The translations under genes were made by a program, and so were the position numbers. Below are positions 16,151-24,256 of a stretch of 33,874 nucleotides of DNA, in pieces (within the stretch, counting starts at the first letter, position 1; each line of letters opens with the position of its first letter). A model generated the notes under the pieces. It did no database searches, had not been told where the DNA came from, and was given only the letters and a program-made list of their open reading frames with translations. Location of the stretch: assembly GCA_020443325.1 (NCBI GenBank), contig JAGRIK010000252.1, positions 1-33,874 on the forward strand, read 5' to 3'. This DNA comes from Halioglobus sp. GTDB lineage: Bacteria; Pseudomonadota; Gammaproteobacteria; Pseudomonadales; Halieaceae.

Positions 16151-19100
16151 TCAGAACGTATAGGTGACACCCACCTTGAAGAATCTGCCCACGTTGTAGC
16201 TTTCAATGGTGTTGTCGTTCTGGGAGTACTCGACCTTGCTGTTGAGAATGTTCTTGATCGACCCCTCCAGAACCAGGTTCTCGTTCCACTCCTTTTCATA
16301 GGTAAAGTCCACGATCACACGGCTGTCCTCGTACTTGGGCCCCGTATTCGCACCGCGTGCAACCCGGAAGATTCGCTTGTCAAAGTAGTTAACCAGCAGG
16401 GTGAACTTCTGTTCCGTGGGATAATGGTCCATGCCCACTTGCAGATTACTGAGCCACTGGGACTGCCCCTGAAGCTCGCGTCCATCCGCACTACTACCTT
16501 CCAGTTCTTTCGACCTGGCGGTCAGATCTACACTGGAATCGATGTAAGACACGTTGCCGCTGACGAAAACCAGGTAATCGTCGGTCTCCAGCACATTCTT
16601 GGTCCCATCAATTTCTATACCCCAGAGATCGGCGCTCTCCTGGTTGATAAAGGTATAGGAGTTTCTTGCCGCCGAACCCGAGGCGTCGACTACCGCTTTC
16701 TCGACCGGGTTGTCGATGGATTTGTAGAAGTAGGCGAGCGACACACTTTCGACGTCAGAAAAGTAGTACTCGAGCCGCAGATCCGAGTTATCAATCGTCG
16801 AGACTTCCAGATCGGGATTACCGAACACTCTCTCATCGGTTTTGTCATCATAGGTCTGCGCCTCGGAGCGTTCTATGATTCCCGGGTACGACACTGTCTG
16901 CGAGTATCCGGCGCGCACCTGTATTTCCTCGGTAGGCCGCCAGGTCAGGTTAACCGCCGGATACCAGTCATCGTAATCCAGCTCGCTGTTCACACGCGGA
17001 TCGTTCGGGTACTGCAACTTCTGGTTGAATTTCTCAAAACGCGCACCCGCTAGCAGCGTCCAGTTCTCGCCAAAATCCGTGTTGGCAGTGAGATAGCCAG
17101 CCTTTATCTCCTCCTGGGAATTGTAGGAGTCGGTGTCCGTGGTATTCGTTGTCAGCAGTACTTTGTTGATGGCAAAGTTGTTGTACGGCAGTATCTCGTC
17201 CTCCAGGCTCTGGTCGATATTCAGGTCGATATCGCTGCCGAATTCGGTGAAGTCGATGCCGAAGCGGTACTGATCAAAGGTCCGGTCCTTGTCAGACCAC
17301 ATCCCGCCGACCTTTATCTGCGTCGCGCTGTTGCTGCCCCAGTCCAGGTCAATAGCGTAATCGGCGCCCAGGTCTTTGCTGGTCTCCTTCAGCTTGGACC
17401 ACCGACGCTCAAACGCGGAGGAGGACAGAAAATCATTGAAATAGGTGTAGGTCCGGCGATCCGGTTCGTCCCGGCGTGTTTCGGAGTAGGCGCCGCGCCA
17501 ATCGAGCTGGTGGATGCCGTGGTCAAAATCAAACTCATTGTGGCCGGTCAGGGACTGGGAGATAAACTCCCGCTCTATCCAGTCGAGCAGATAGACGTCT
17601 GTCTGGTTGTCCTCCAACTGGTCGACACCTGTTTCCACCCGTGTAATATCGTCGGTGTTGTGCAGGTACATGGTCTTGGACATGAGTTCATTGGCGTCAC
17701 CGTACTCATAGCCTACGGCACCGTATCCCGTTATCGCCGTCGTCTCCTCCGAACGCTTGTAATTGCCTTCAACGCCCAGTGGATTGGTGAGTTCTGCGTT
17801 CCCGCGATCCACAGTCTTGCGATCAAAATCGGCAGCGAGATAGTAGCCCCACTCGTTTTCACCGGCAGGTAATCTGTCACCGTAGGCCATAGATACTTCC
17901 GTGTTGGGCAGGCCTGTCTTGTCACCGACTTTGTAGTCGTCCTGGAATTTCACGCCCAACTGCGCGGCTTCTGCCGGTGAGGTGCAACGAACCGGATCGA
18001 TCGCCGGATCGCAGACCGTAAGCGATCGACCACCATCGGTCACATCCAGTACACCGTTGGGAAGCTTTCTCAGGCCGGTATCGTACCCCGCCCAGTCGCC
18101 ATTGCTGCTGGCGTAGCTGAGAATGTCCGTACCGGTCGCGCCCGGGTTATAACCCAGCGAACCGCTGACCTGCAGGATTCGTTCATCCGGAATGCCCTTG
18201 GTTTCGATCTGGATAGCGCCACCGGTCGTCGTCGCCAGCTGGTCGGCCGTGTACGACTTCTGTATGTCGATCCCGCCAACGATAACCGTCGGAAACAGGT
18301 CCAGCTCCACTTCCCTGCGCTGCGTATCCGTACTCGGCATCAGCAGACCGTTAAGTGTGCTGGAGATGTAGCGACCGTCCAGGCCGCGCACAGTCGCATA
18401 CTTGCGATCCACTATCGCAACACCGACTACGCGGTTCAGCGCGGAGCCTATATCGCTGTCACCAAACCGTTCTAACTGAGCCGCGTCAATGGCATTGGTG
18501 ATCGAGACGGCGTAGCGCTCCACACTCGCTGCATTTTCCTGTGGGTTGAACACACCGAGTACGAACACTTCTTCAATCGGCGGCGAGGGAGTGGATGCAC
18601 CGCCGGCGACACCCGCGGCAGCAGCAGTTTCGCCTTGCGAGCGCAGTGTGACGGTCGCATTGACGCCGATATCGGCCATTACGCGCACATCCGGCACAGA
18701 TACGGTCTGGTAGCCGGGGGCACTGATGTTGATCGCATACTCACCGCGCGGAATCTTCAGCGCGTACACGCCGAACTCATCGGAGGTGACAGCATAGTTC
18801 GAATTCGCTGCGGCTATGGTTGCGCCCGCCACAGCTGCCCCACTGGCATCGAGAATCTTTCCAGTGATAAAGCCCTCACCAAGGCCGCCTTCAACGCCAA
18901 ACTTGCGAATCGCGACTTGCGGCTCGTCGCCTGTCGCAAACGTCACTTTTATTTCCACATCTTCCTGCGGTGCCGAGCTGAATTCGATGGGGAAATCCGT
19001 GTTGTCATTGCGATCTACCAGGGTCAGCACGTGATCGCCGGACTCCAACACGGCTTCGGAACTCCCCCTGTCATCTGTAGCACCCAGATTGCGCTCATCC

Positions 19101-19225
19101 AGGAATACCGTCGCACCACTGAGCGGCGCATCGCCAAAAAAGACCATGAGATAGAGGTTGGCAGCAAGCACCGGACAGGATGAGAAAGACAACGCGAAGC
19201 CCGCGCATACTGCTAATCGTTTCAT
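16151..19225 (-). CDS. TonB-dependent receptor with two N-terminal beta-sandwich domains
   Basis: The protein is 1024 aa. A signal peptide (MKRLAVCAGFALSFSSCPVLAA) is followed by an Ig-like region (about 22-110, LSGATVFLDERNLGATDDRGSSEAVL) and a carboxypeptidase-regulatory-like domain (about 118-195, GKILDASGAAVAGATIAAA...GVYALKIPRGEYAINISAPGYQ). Then come an Ala/Gly/Ser linker, a TonB-box-like PPIEEVFVLGVF and the plug (NAIDAAQLERFGDSDIGSALNRVVGV, VRGLDGRYISSTLNG, VIVGGIDIQKSYTADQLATTTGGAIQIETK). The long beta-barrel ends in the aromatic terminus FFKVGVTYTF. It imports an unknown ligand across the outer membrane using TonB energy. The ATG has GGGTGA nine bases upstream. It is first in a unit with the duplicated lipoprotein. 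Confidence 0.93.
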   Translation of the reverse strand: MKRLAVCAGFALSFSSCPVLAANLYLMVFFGDAPLSGATVFLDERNLGATDDRGSSEAVLESGDHVLTLVDRNDNTDFPIEFSSAPQEDVEIKVTFATGDEPQVAIRKFGVEGGLGEGFITGKILDASGAAVAGATIAAANSNYAVTSDEFGVYALKIPRGEYAINISAPGYQTVSVPDVRVMADIGVNATVTLRSQGETAAAAGVAGGASTPSPPIEEVFVLGVFNPQENAASVERYAVSITNAIDAAQLERFGDSDIGSALNRVVGVAIVDRKYATVRGLDGRYISSTLNGLLMPSTDTQRREVELDLFPTVIVGGIDIQKSYTADQLATTTGGAIQIETKGIPDERILQVSGSLGYNPGATGTDILSYASSNGDWAGYDTGLRKLPNGVLDVTDGGRSLTVCDPAIDPVRCTSPAEAAQLGVKFQDDYKVGDKTGLPNTEVSMAYGDRLPAGENEWGYYLAADFDRKTVDRGNAELTNPLGVEGNYKRSEETTAITGYGAVGYEYGDANELMSKTMYLHNTDDITRVETGVDQLEDNQTDVYLLDWIEREFISQSLTGHNEFDFDHGIHQLDWRGAYSETRRDEPDRRTYTYFNDFLSSSAFERRWSKLKETSKDLGADYAIDLDWGSNSATQIKVGGMWSDKDRTFDQYRFGIDFTEFGSDIDLNIDQSLEDEILPYNNFAINKVLLTTNTTDTDSYNSQEEIKAGYLTANTDFGENWTLLAGARFEKFNQKLQYPNDPRVNSELDYDDWYPAVNLTWRPTEEIQVRAGYSQTVSYPGIIERSEAQTYDDKTDERVFGNPDLEVSTIDNSDLRLEYYFSDVESVSLAYFYKSIDNPVEKAVVDASGSAARNSYTFINQESADLWGIEIDGTKNVLETDDYLVFVSGNVSYIDSSVDLTARSKELEGSSADGRELQGQSQWLSNLQVGMDHYPTEQKFTLLVNYFDKRIFRVARGANTGPKYEDSRVIVDFTYEKEWNENLVLEGSIKNILNSKVEYSQNDNTIESYNVGRFFKVGVTYTF

Positions 19226-19595
19226 ATTTGGTATTCACCCTGGCCCTGGAATTCATTGGTTAACGTAAATTGCGCTTATCACAACATCGGTTTCGAACCT
19301 GGATTTACGCGCTTGAGACACGCATTCACGAGGTCGACCTGTGTTCAATGGGCGGCTATCGTAGGGTCACCGGGTGACAGCCTTGTGGCATTTATGTTGC
19401 AGATTTATTAAACATTCTCCCGTTTCACTCAATGTCGAAAGCAGTAAGTCACCTGACCGGGACGTTGGCGCGAGCGCGCCATAAACGAAAATGTATGGAA
19501 TGGGGAACACGGGTGATGACGGGAATGTCGCAAAAGCGGGCGAACTATCGGAGAGGCGCTCGAGTGAGTAGCTTATTGGCCGTGCGGTGGTGCTG
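19226..19595. other. Gene-free region upstream of the TonB receptor
   Basis: This 370-base stretch should hold the minus-strand promoter of the receptor/lipoprotein unit. I see no convincing -35/-10 pair. The notable features are a short perfect palindrome at 19366-19378 and an A/T-rich patch near 19385-19420. A 63-codon plus-strand reading frame at 19432-19623 has no recognisable product and a coding-unlike composition. Confidence 0.5.
19366..19378. promoter_or_regulatory. Palindrome, possible operator of the receptor unit
   Basis: GTCACC-G-GGTGAC is a perfect 6+1+6 palindrome located about 140 bases upstream of the TonB receptor start. It could be a dimeric regulator site. No regulator gene is adjacent and no second copy was seen, so this is a weak call. 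Confidence 0.25.
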
Positions 19596-19988
19596 TTACA
19601 GGCGCAACGTCACCTTGTTATAACCTTCAACGCATGTACTGCTGGCCAGGAAACCTTGCAGCTTGAGTGCCCCAGCGGCGCTGATTCCGGCGGAAGCGGG
19701 ATCTTCACCAGCGGCAGAAAACACCAGTCCACCGTAATAGCCAACTGCCTGTGCGAGGATATTGTCTCGCTCAACCTCGTCAAACCCATCCAGCACTGTA
19801 TGTGTTTTCTCACCATACTCCGCCTCGCTGAGCTGACCCAGTGACTGCTGCGCAAGCACACACGCCAGCTTGCGCGACGCCTGGAATTCCTCGGGTGCAA
19901 AGGATAGCGCAACCCCCTGTGCCGTATAGGCAAGCAGCGGGATCAGGCAAATGCGAACAATGGCTTTCATAGTAAAAACGTTTCTCAT
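19596..19988 (-). CDS. Hypothetical secreted protein
   Basis: The protein is 130 aa. Hydrophobic MKAIVRICLIPLLAYTAQGVA near the N-terminus looks like a cleaved signal peptide. The mature part is mostly helical in appearance (FQASRKLACVLAQQSLGQLSEAEYGEKTHTVLDGF, VERDNILAQAVGYYGGLVFSAA) with one Cys in the first helix and one near the C-terminus (SSTCVEGYN), possibly a disulfide. I do not recognise the family. ATG 19988 has GGAAGG just upstream, though close to the codon; ATG 19970 would also leave a full signal peptide but has no ribosome-binding site. It is monocistronic, in the opposite orientation to the next small gene. Confidence 0.6.
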   Translation of the reverse strand: MRNVFTMKAIVRICLIPLLAYTAQGVALSFAPEEFQASRKLACVLAQQSLGQLSEAEYGEKTHTVLDGFDEVERDNILAQAVGYYGGLVFSAAGEDPASAGISAAGALKLQGFLASSTCVEGYNKVTLRL

Positions 19989-20255
19989 GACCTTCCGGGT
20001 TTTGATCTGGAATGTATTGGCAAAACTGTAAGCAGTAATTCTTACAGTGATATGACAGCAAGGTTACAGCGTTACTGATTTTTCACCGGTGCGGGCACAC
20101 TGCCAATGGGTGGGTCTGACGGTTCCCAAACAGGCTTTCCCTGATCGCAACCACATAATTGTTACAATTTGATGAAAATTTTAGGGCGCGAGGTGGCAAA
20201 GTCGAATCATTTGGGTGTAAGGTTTTTCCGTTGGTTACCAGTCGAGGTATATATA

Positions 20256-20585
20256 ATGAAAACTTTACTTAAAATCCTGGTCATTCCTGCGTTTTTCCTG
20301 TCCAGCCCGATGCTCATGGCCGACAGCGAGAAAGACTGCTTGCTGGAAGGAACGGTGCAGCATGGCGAGCAGGGAGGCGCGAACACCACGAGCGTGAAGA
20401 TTCACTCCATCAGCAAATATGATAGCGAATCTCGCTGCAAGGTGCGGCGCGACCAGAAAATGGAGTTCAAGCTGCCCCAGGACACACGGTTAAAAGATGC
20501 GCCGTCGGGAAGTGATGTGAAATACCGTTATCGCAGCGACGGAAGTGGTCAGGCCGACACGCAACTGATCAGCGTGGGTGCCTGA
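20256..20585 (+). CDS. Hypothetical periplasmic protein
   Basis: The protein is 109 aa. The signal peptide MKTLLKILVIPAFFLSSPMLMA is followed by a basic, probably beta-rich mature part of about 87 residues. It has two Cys residues (EKDCLLEG and ESRCKVRR), likely to form a disulfide. GAGGT seven bases upstream fixes the ATG at 20256; the longer frame from 20169 has no signal at its start. No family is recognised. The repeated VKI/MEFKLP/VKYRYRSD pattern suggests a small beta sandwich. It is followed 79 bases later by the TIM-barrel gene, with no clear terminator between. Confidence 0.65.
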   Translation: MKTLLKILVIPAFFLSSPMLMADSEKDCLLEGTVQHGEQGGANTTSVKIHSISKYDSESRCKVRRDQKMEFKLPQDTRLKDAPSGSDVKYRYRSDGSGQADTQLISVGA

Positions 20586-20664
20586 CGTTTAACTTCATCC
20601 CGGCTGTATACAGGCCCACACCTGATATTGTGCAGTGTGGTGTAGAGCAACACGGGGAACTACT

Positions 20665-21468
20665 GTGAGCGATGCTCGCTTAATCTCACTGGCCGCGGGC
20701 GTCGTCCAGGAGTTTCCCGCCGAAGACGCAGTACGCGCTGCAGCCCCAGCCGGCTTCAACGCCGCCGGCATCTGGTGTGACACGCAGACGTGGAACGCCG
20801 CTACCACTCGCCGGGTCGAGGAGGCACTGGCAGAGACCGGCATCTGCCCGCTGGATCTCGAAGTCGTCTGGCTCAAACCCGGCGAAGCGCCGACCGCGCA
20901 TGACCAGATGATAGACATCGGGCTTGAACTCGGTGTGCGCAATATCCTGTGCGTCTCATCCGAGCCGGAAATGACACGCACAAAGAAGCGTTTTGAGCAT
21001 ATTTGCCGCAGGGCCGAAAGCGGCAACACCCGCATCGTGCTGGAGTTTCTGGCCATTACAGAAATTCGCTCGCTACAGCAGGCCCTCGAAGTGGTTCAGG
21101 ACGTTGCGCATCCTGCGGGTGGTATCCTGGTGGACTCCTTGCACCTGCACAGAACGGGCGGCAGTGCCGACGACCTGGGCGATATTGATCCGCGGCTAAT
21201 GCCCTACATTCAATTGTGCGACGCGAGTGCTGTACTGGGCGATAGCAGCCCCGAGGGACTGATCGAGGACGCGCTGTACCTGCGCCAGCTGCCGGGCGAA
21301 GGCGACCTCGCGCTGCACGACATCCTCGATAAACTCGATCCACAGCTGCCGCTATCACTGGAAATTCGCTCCCGCGAGCTGATGCAGCGGTCTGTTGGTG
21401 ATCCGAACGCGCGCGCCAGGATAGTCTTTCTGGCCATGCAGCACTTCCTGCGTAGTTCAATCGCATAA
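20665..21468 (+). CDS. Sugar phosphate isomerase/epimerase-like TIM-barrel protein
   Basis: The protein is about 267 aa. The order RLISLAAGVVQEFPAEDAVRAAAPAGFNAAGIW, then PLDLEVVWLKPGE, GLELGVRNILCVSS, IVLEFLAITEIRS, GGILVDSLHLHRTGG, YIQLCDAS and LPLSLEIRSREL follows the xylose-isomerase-like barrel (PF01261). Glu in VLEF, Asp and His in VDSLHLHR, and Glu in SLEIRS sit where the divalent metal ligands are expected. Relatives include IolE/IolI-type dehydratases and epimerases, and proteins of aromatic and lipid breakdown. GTG 20665 has GGGGA about eight bases upstream, whereas GTG 20635 has none. It is probably cytoplasmic; the substrate is unknown. Confidence 0.82.
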   Translation: MSDARLISLAAGVVQEFPAEDAVRAAAPAGFNAAGIWCDTQTWNAATTRRVEEALAETGICPLDLEVVWLKPGEAPTAHDQMIDIGLELGVRNILCVSSEPEMTRTKKRFEHICRRAESGNTRIVLEFLAITEIRSLQQALEVVQDVAHPAGGILVDSLHLHRTGGSADDLGDIDPRLMPYIQLCDASAVLGDSSPEGLIEDALYLRQLPGEGDLALHDILDKLDPQLPLSLEIRSRELMQRSVGDPNARARIVFLAMQHFLRSSIA

Positions 21469-21486
21469 GGGCCAAGGAACCATAGC

Positions 21487-21501
21487 GCAGGGCTGCCCTG
21501 C
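21487..21501 (+). terminator. Short GC hairpin after the TIM-barrel gene (possible terminator)
   Basis: GCAGGG-CTG-CCCTGC forms a 6-bp stem about 20 bases after the stop codon. It is followed by a C/T-rich stretch (CTTCTCTTTCCC) after 14 bases instead of a clean T-run, so it may act only weakly. Confidence 0.35.
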
Positions 21502-21585
21502 AGCCGGCTAAAGCTTCTCTTTCCCTACGCCAGGCGTGTAGTATTCATCACACTGACCAGACTGCGGAGCGATGTGGAGTCAGCT

Positions 21586-21990
21586 ATGAATAAGAATGGG
21601 TTGAAGCTGCGTGAATTTCTGTCAATGTATGGGCTTTTCCTCCTGTGCTATACCGTCATTCACCTGAAGTTCGAGTGGAACTTCTGGACCGGCGATGATT
21701 TTGCCATCTTCGCAAAATACGCACAGGGCGACAGCCCGGCCGCGCATCTGGCGGTTGCCAAGCTGGTGTATTTCAGCAAGGCCACCTGGATGATCGTGCT
21801 GGTCTGGTTGTGTGCGCTGAAGTTTCCATTTCGCCGCGCACTGGCCATCAGTTTCGTCTACTACGCGATCGCACTGATGTTCCTGTTTCCGATCAACATC
21901 TATACCGCACTCAATCTGCTGCTGGCCGCCGGGTTTGGGTTCGAGGAATGGCGATTGGCCCGTGCAGAAAGCTCGATACAGGTTTCATAG
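21586..21990 (+). CDS. Hypothetical small integral membrane protein
   Basis: The protein is 134 aa with about four hydrophobic segments: FLSMYGLFLLCYTVIHLKF, LVYFSKATWMIVLVWLCALKF, ALAISFVYYAIALMFLFPINIY and TALNLLLAAGFGFEEW. The loop between the first two (NFWTGDDFAIFAKYAQGDSPAAH) is acidic. GGAG six bases before the ATG at 21586 decides the start over the GTG at 21574. I do not recognise the family. It precedes the histidine-box hydroxylase by 23 bases, so the two are likely co-transcribed. A role in the same membrane process is possible but unproven. Confidence 0.65.
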   Translation: MNKNGLKLREFLSMYGLFLLCYTVIHLKFEWNFWTGDDFAIFAKYAQGDSPAAHLAVAKLVYFSKATWMIVLVWLCALKFPFRRALAISFVYYAIALMFLFPINIYTALNLLLAAGFGFEEWRLARAESSIQVS

Positions 21991-22013
21991 CACCCTAATG
22001 TGGTAATGCAGCG

Positions 22014-22928
22014 ATGCAGGCGTTTTGGAGTGACTACCTCGAACTGGCCACCGGCGCTTTTACGCTGCTTTTCCTGGCCTATCTGTCCCTGCTTTTGACA
22101 TGGCCCGGATTCCTGTTGCTGGAAAAGCTCACGCCCGTGCAGAAACATACCCCCGCGGCCAACTACAAACTGAACTGGAAGATCACCTACAGCAACCTGT
22201 TCCTGGCACCGGCCTTCGTCGCACTGGTGGTGCTGGTCACTGCATTCCTGGTTGATCTCACTGGCCTGCCAAGCCTCAGCCTTTCTACCGCCCAGCTATC
22301 GGTTGGATTACCTGTTGTCGATGTCGTCCTGCAGGGCGGTGTCATATTCCTGACAGCGTGCTTTCTCGGAGACCTGTGGTATTACTGGTGGCACCGGGCA
22401 CAACACAAAATCCCGTTTCTGTGGGAGTTACATAAGCTGCACCACAGCGACGAAAACCTGAACACCACAACGATTTTTCGCTCACACTTTCTGGAGCCGT
22501 CCGGTCAGGCCCTCGTCAAGGGCCTGACTATAGGCTTGATCTTCGATATTTCGGAAGCGCCGCAAACGCTTCTCGCCATTGTAGCGGCGGGGTTACTACC
22601 TGCTGTCTGGGATTACTTCATTCACGCCAATGTGCGAATAGACGCGCTTCATCGCCTGGTGCCGTTTTTCTCCAACCCGCAGTACCACTGGATACACCAC
22701 TCCAGGATGCCCGAGCATCGCGACAAAAACTTTGCCATCTGGCTGCCGATGTTCGACATCGCCTTCGGGAGTTACTACCACCCGCGCAGGGATGAATATC
22801 CACCCACGGGACTGTCCTCCGGGGAAACATTTGAAACCGTCTGGACTGCTCAAACGGCCCCCTTCTCCGCCTGGGCACAAATGTTAAAAAACCGTAAGGC
22901 CAGCCGACTCAACGAGAGAACAAATTGA
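22014..22928 (+). CDS. Sterol desaturase / fatty acid hydroxylase family protein
   Basis: The protein is 304 aa. Its three histidine boxes are H-R-A-Q-H (127-131), H-K-L-H-H (140-144) and H-W-I-H-H (225-229), with an extra His in MPEH just after the last. These eight or more His bind the di-iron centre of the FA_hydroxylase superfamily (PF04116). Membrane segments lie at about 12-35, 60-85, 100-125 and 165-195. Members hydroxylate or desaturate lipids, sterols or carotenoids using O2. The ATG has only a weak ribosome-binding site. The last codons overlap a 10-bp hairpin. The Coq4-like gene follows after 179 bases. The substrate is unknown. Confidence 0.9.
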   Translation: MQAFWSDYLELATGAFTLLFLAYLSLLLTWPGFLLLEKLTPVQKHTPAANYKLNWKITYSNLFLAPAFVALVVLVTAFLVDLTGLPSLSLSTAQLSVGLPVVDVVLQGGVIFLTACFLGDLWYYWWHRAQHKIPFLWELHKLHHSDENLNTTTIFRSHFLEPSGQALVKGLTIGLIFDISEAPQTLLAIVAAGLLPAVWDYFIHANVRIDALHRLVPFFSNPQYHWIHHSRMPEHRDKNFAIWLPMFDIAFGSYYHPRRDEYPPTGLSSGETFETVWTAQTAPFSAWAQMLKNRKASRLNERTN

Positions 22929-22949
22929 CACGGGGGTGAGTGTCAATTT
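22922..22949 (+). terminator. Hairpin overlapping the hydroxylase stop codon
   Basis: AAATTGACAC (22922-22931) pairs perfectly with GTGTCAATTT (22940-22949) around an 8-nt G-rich loop. The TGA stop (22926-22928) lies in the left arm. The right arm ends in T's but no long T-run follows, so it could be a terminator or an mRNA 3'-end stabiliser. Confidence 0.5.
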
Positions 22950-23107
22950 ATCGATGCGCCAGCATGTCGAGCAAGGCCTCCGTGTGCGGAGGATTGGGGT
23001 TCACATCAGGGGCAGAAGTCGTATACTCAGTCCAGCGATACTCACCCGACAAAGGCCATCGTAGCGATACCTTCACGCTCTCGCCACCGCCCGCCAGGAG
23101 GCTCAGG

Positions 23108-24136
23108 ATGACACGTAGAGAAAGACTGCAACAATCGGCCAGGCGGATGGATGCAAAAACCATCGCCGCAGCAGTCGCTGCGGCCAAACGAGGGGAATCT
23201 GAAGGGCGCCTGCAGCTTACCGCCGCAATGGCCTGGGTGGCATACTCCTGCCCGCACGCCTGTGAGGCCGTGTGTGACAATATTGCCTCGGCCTGGCTCG
23301 GTTCCGGTCCGACACCAGAGGTGCCATCCGGATTGCCCGAGGCGCCGCTGGAAGACAGCTTCTGGGAGGCCTTCTGGGCGGTCGTTGACGGCCACGACGA
23401 AGGCTACGATGCGATCTCTATTACCGTAGCCGTCGCTTCCCTTGCGGGTGCCGTAGACCCCAGAATGGGCGAGCTTGCAGACGATCTGGCACACCACCAC
23501 CCGGGCTCTGTGGACGCCATTAAAAATCCCATCCCCGGCCACACCGACATCGATGCACTCGCCCAATGCCCACCGGGCAGCCTGGGTCGCTCGTTGCACA
23601 CCATGATTGTTGACAATGGCTACGATCCGGAAGTGCTCGATCGCGAGGCCATTGCATTGAGCCAACTGCCCCACTCCCTGCATTATCTCAATGCCCGCAT
23701 ATTGCAGATGCACGATGTCTGGCACCTTGTGGCCGGATATGAAACAACCTCCTCCAATGAGATTGCCATCTCGGGCTTTCAACTCGCGCAGTTTGGACAC
23801 AACTATTCATCCATGTTTCTCGCGGCAGTGATGGCAATCAGCACATTCAAGGAACCCCGGGGTTTCACTATTCTCATGCAGATCATCTGGGAGGCCTGGC
23901 AGCACGGCAGGGCAACGCCGGTGATGATGAACATTGAGTGGGAGAAAGAGTGGAACAACTCTCTCGACTCAATACGCAACGCGCACAAAATCCCGAAATA
24001 CCGGAGTATTTTCCCCGCAGACCTGCTGGAGTCGATCGAAACCGCCTCTCTCTGGAAGAAGCTGCAACTGGGCGTACAGCTCACCCGGTACCACTACCGC
24101 TTGCGACAGAATAAGCAGCAGCTGGCACACCAGTAG
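23108..24136 (+). CDS. Coq4 family protein
   Basis: The protein is about 342 aa. The diagnostic metal motif H-D-x2-H-x11-E is complete: His202, Asp203, His206 and Glu218 in HDVWHLVAGYETTSSNEIAI. It is followed by the helix GFQLAQFGHNYSSMFLAAVMAI and PVMMNIEWEKEWNNSLDSIR, as in COQ4 (PF05019). Eukaryotic COQ4 acts in ubiquinone biosynthesis; bacterial paralogues have varied or unknown roles. The ~110 residues before the domain include a Cys pair (SCPHACEAVC) not typical of short COQ4. AGGAGG six bases before ATG 23108 decides the start; the longer frame back to 22940 overlaps the hairpin and is unlikely to be used. It lies 120 bases before two TonB receptor genes. Confidence 0.88.
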   Translation: MTRRERLQQSARRMDAKTIAAAVAAAKRGESEGRLQLTAAMAWVAYSCPHACEAVCDNIASAWLGSGPTPEVPSGLPEAPLEDSFWEAFWAVVDGHDEGYDAISITVAVASLAGAVDPRMGELADDLAHHHPGSVDAIKNPIPGHTDIDALAQCPPGSLGRSLHTMIVDNGYDPEVLDREAIALSQLPHSLHYLNARILQMHDVWHLVAGYETTSSNEIAISGFQLAQFGHNYSSMFLAAVMAISTFKEPRGFTILMQIIWEAWQHGRATPVMMNIEWEKEWNNSLDSIRNAHKIPKYRSIFPADLLESIETASLWKKLQLGVQLTRYHYRLRQNKQQLAHQ

Positions 24137-24256
24137 CTCCAAACCGTCTGTGCGGAGAGTATCCGTCAAGCCGCTCCCTACCGGGCGCAGCCCTGTATGG
24201 AAGCGCGGAACGCAGGACATATAACAGAATTTCGACGACAAAAATAAGGAAAAAAA

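Noticed and set aside
19432-19623. 63-codon plus-strand reading frame upstream of the TonB receptor
   Set aside because: The product is Arg-rich with no domain or signal, and the 3' end overlaps the small secreted protein gene on the other strand.
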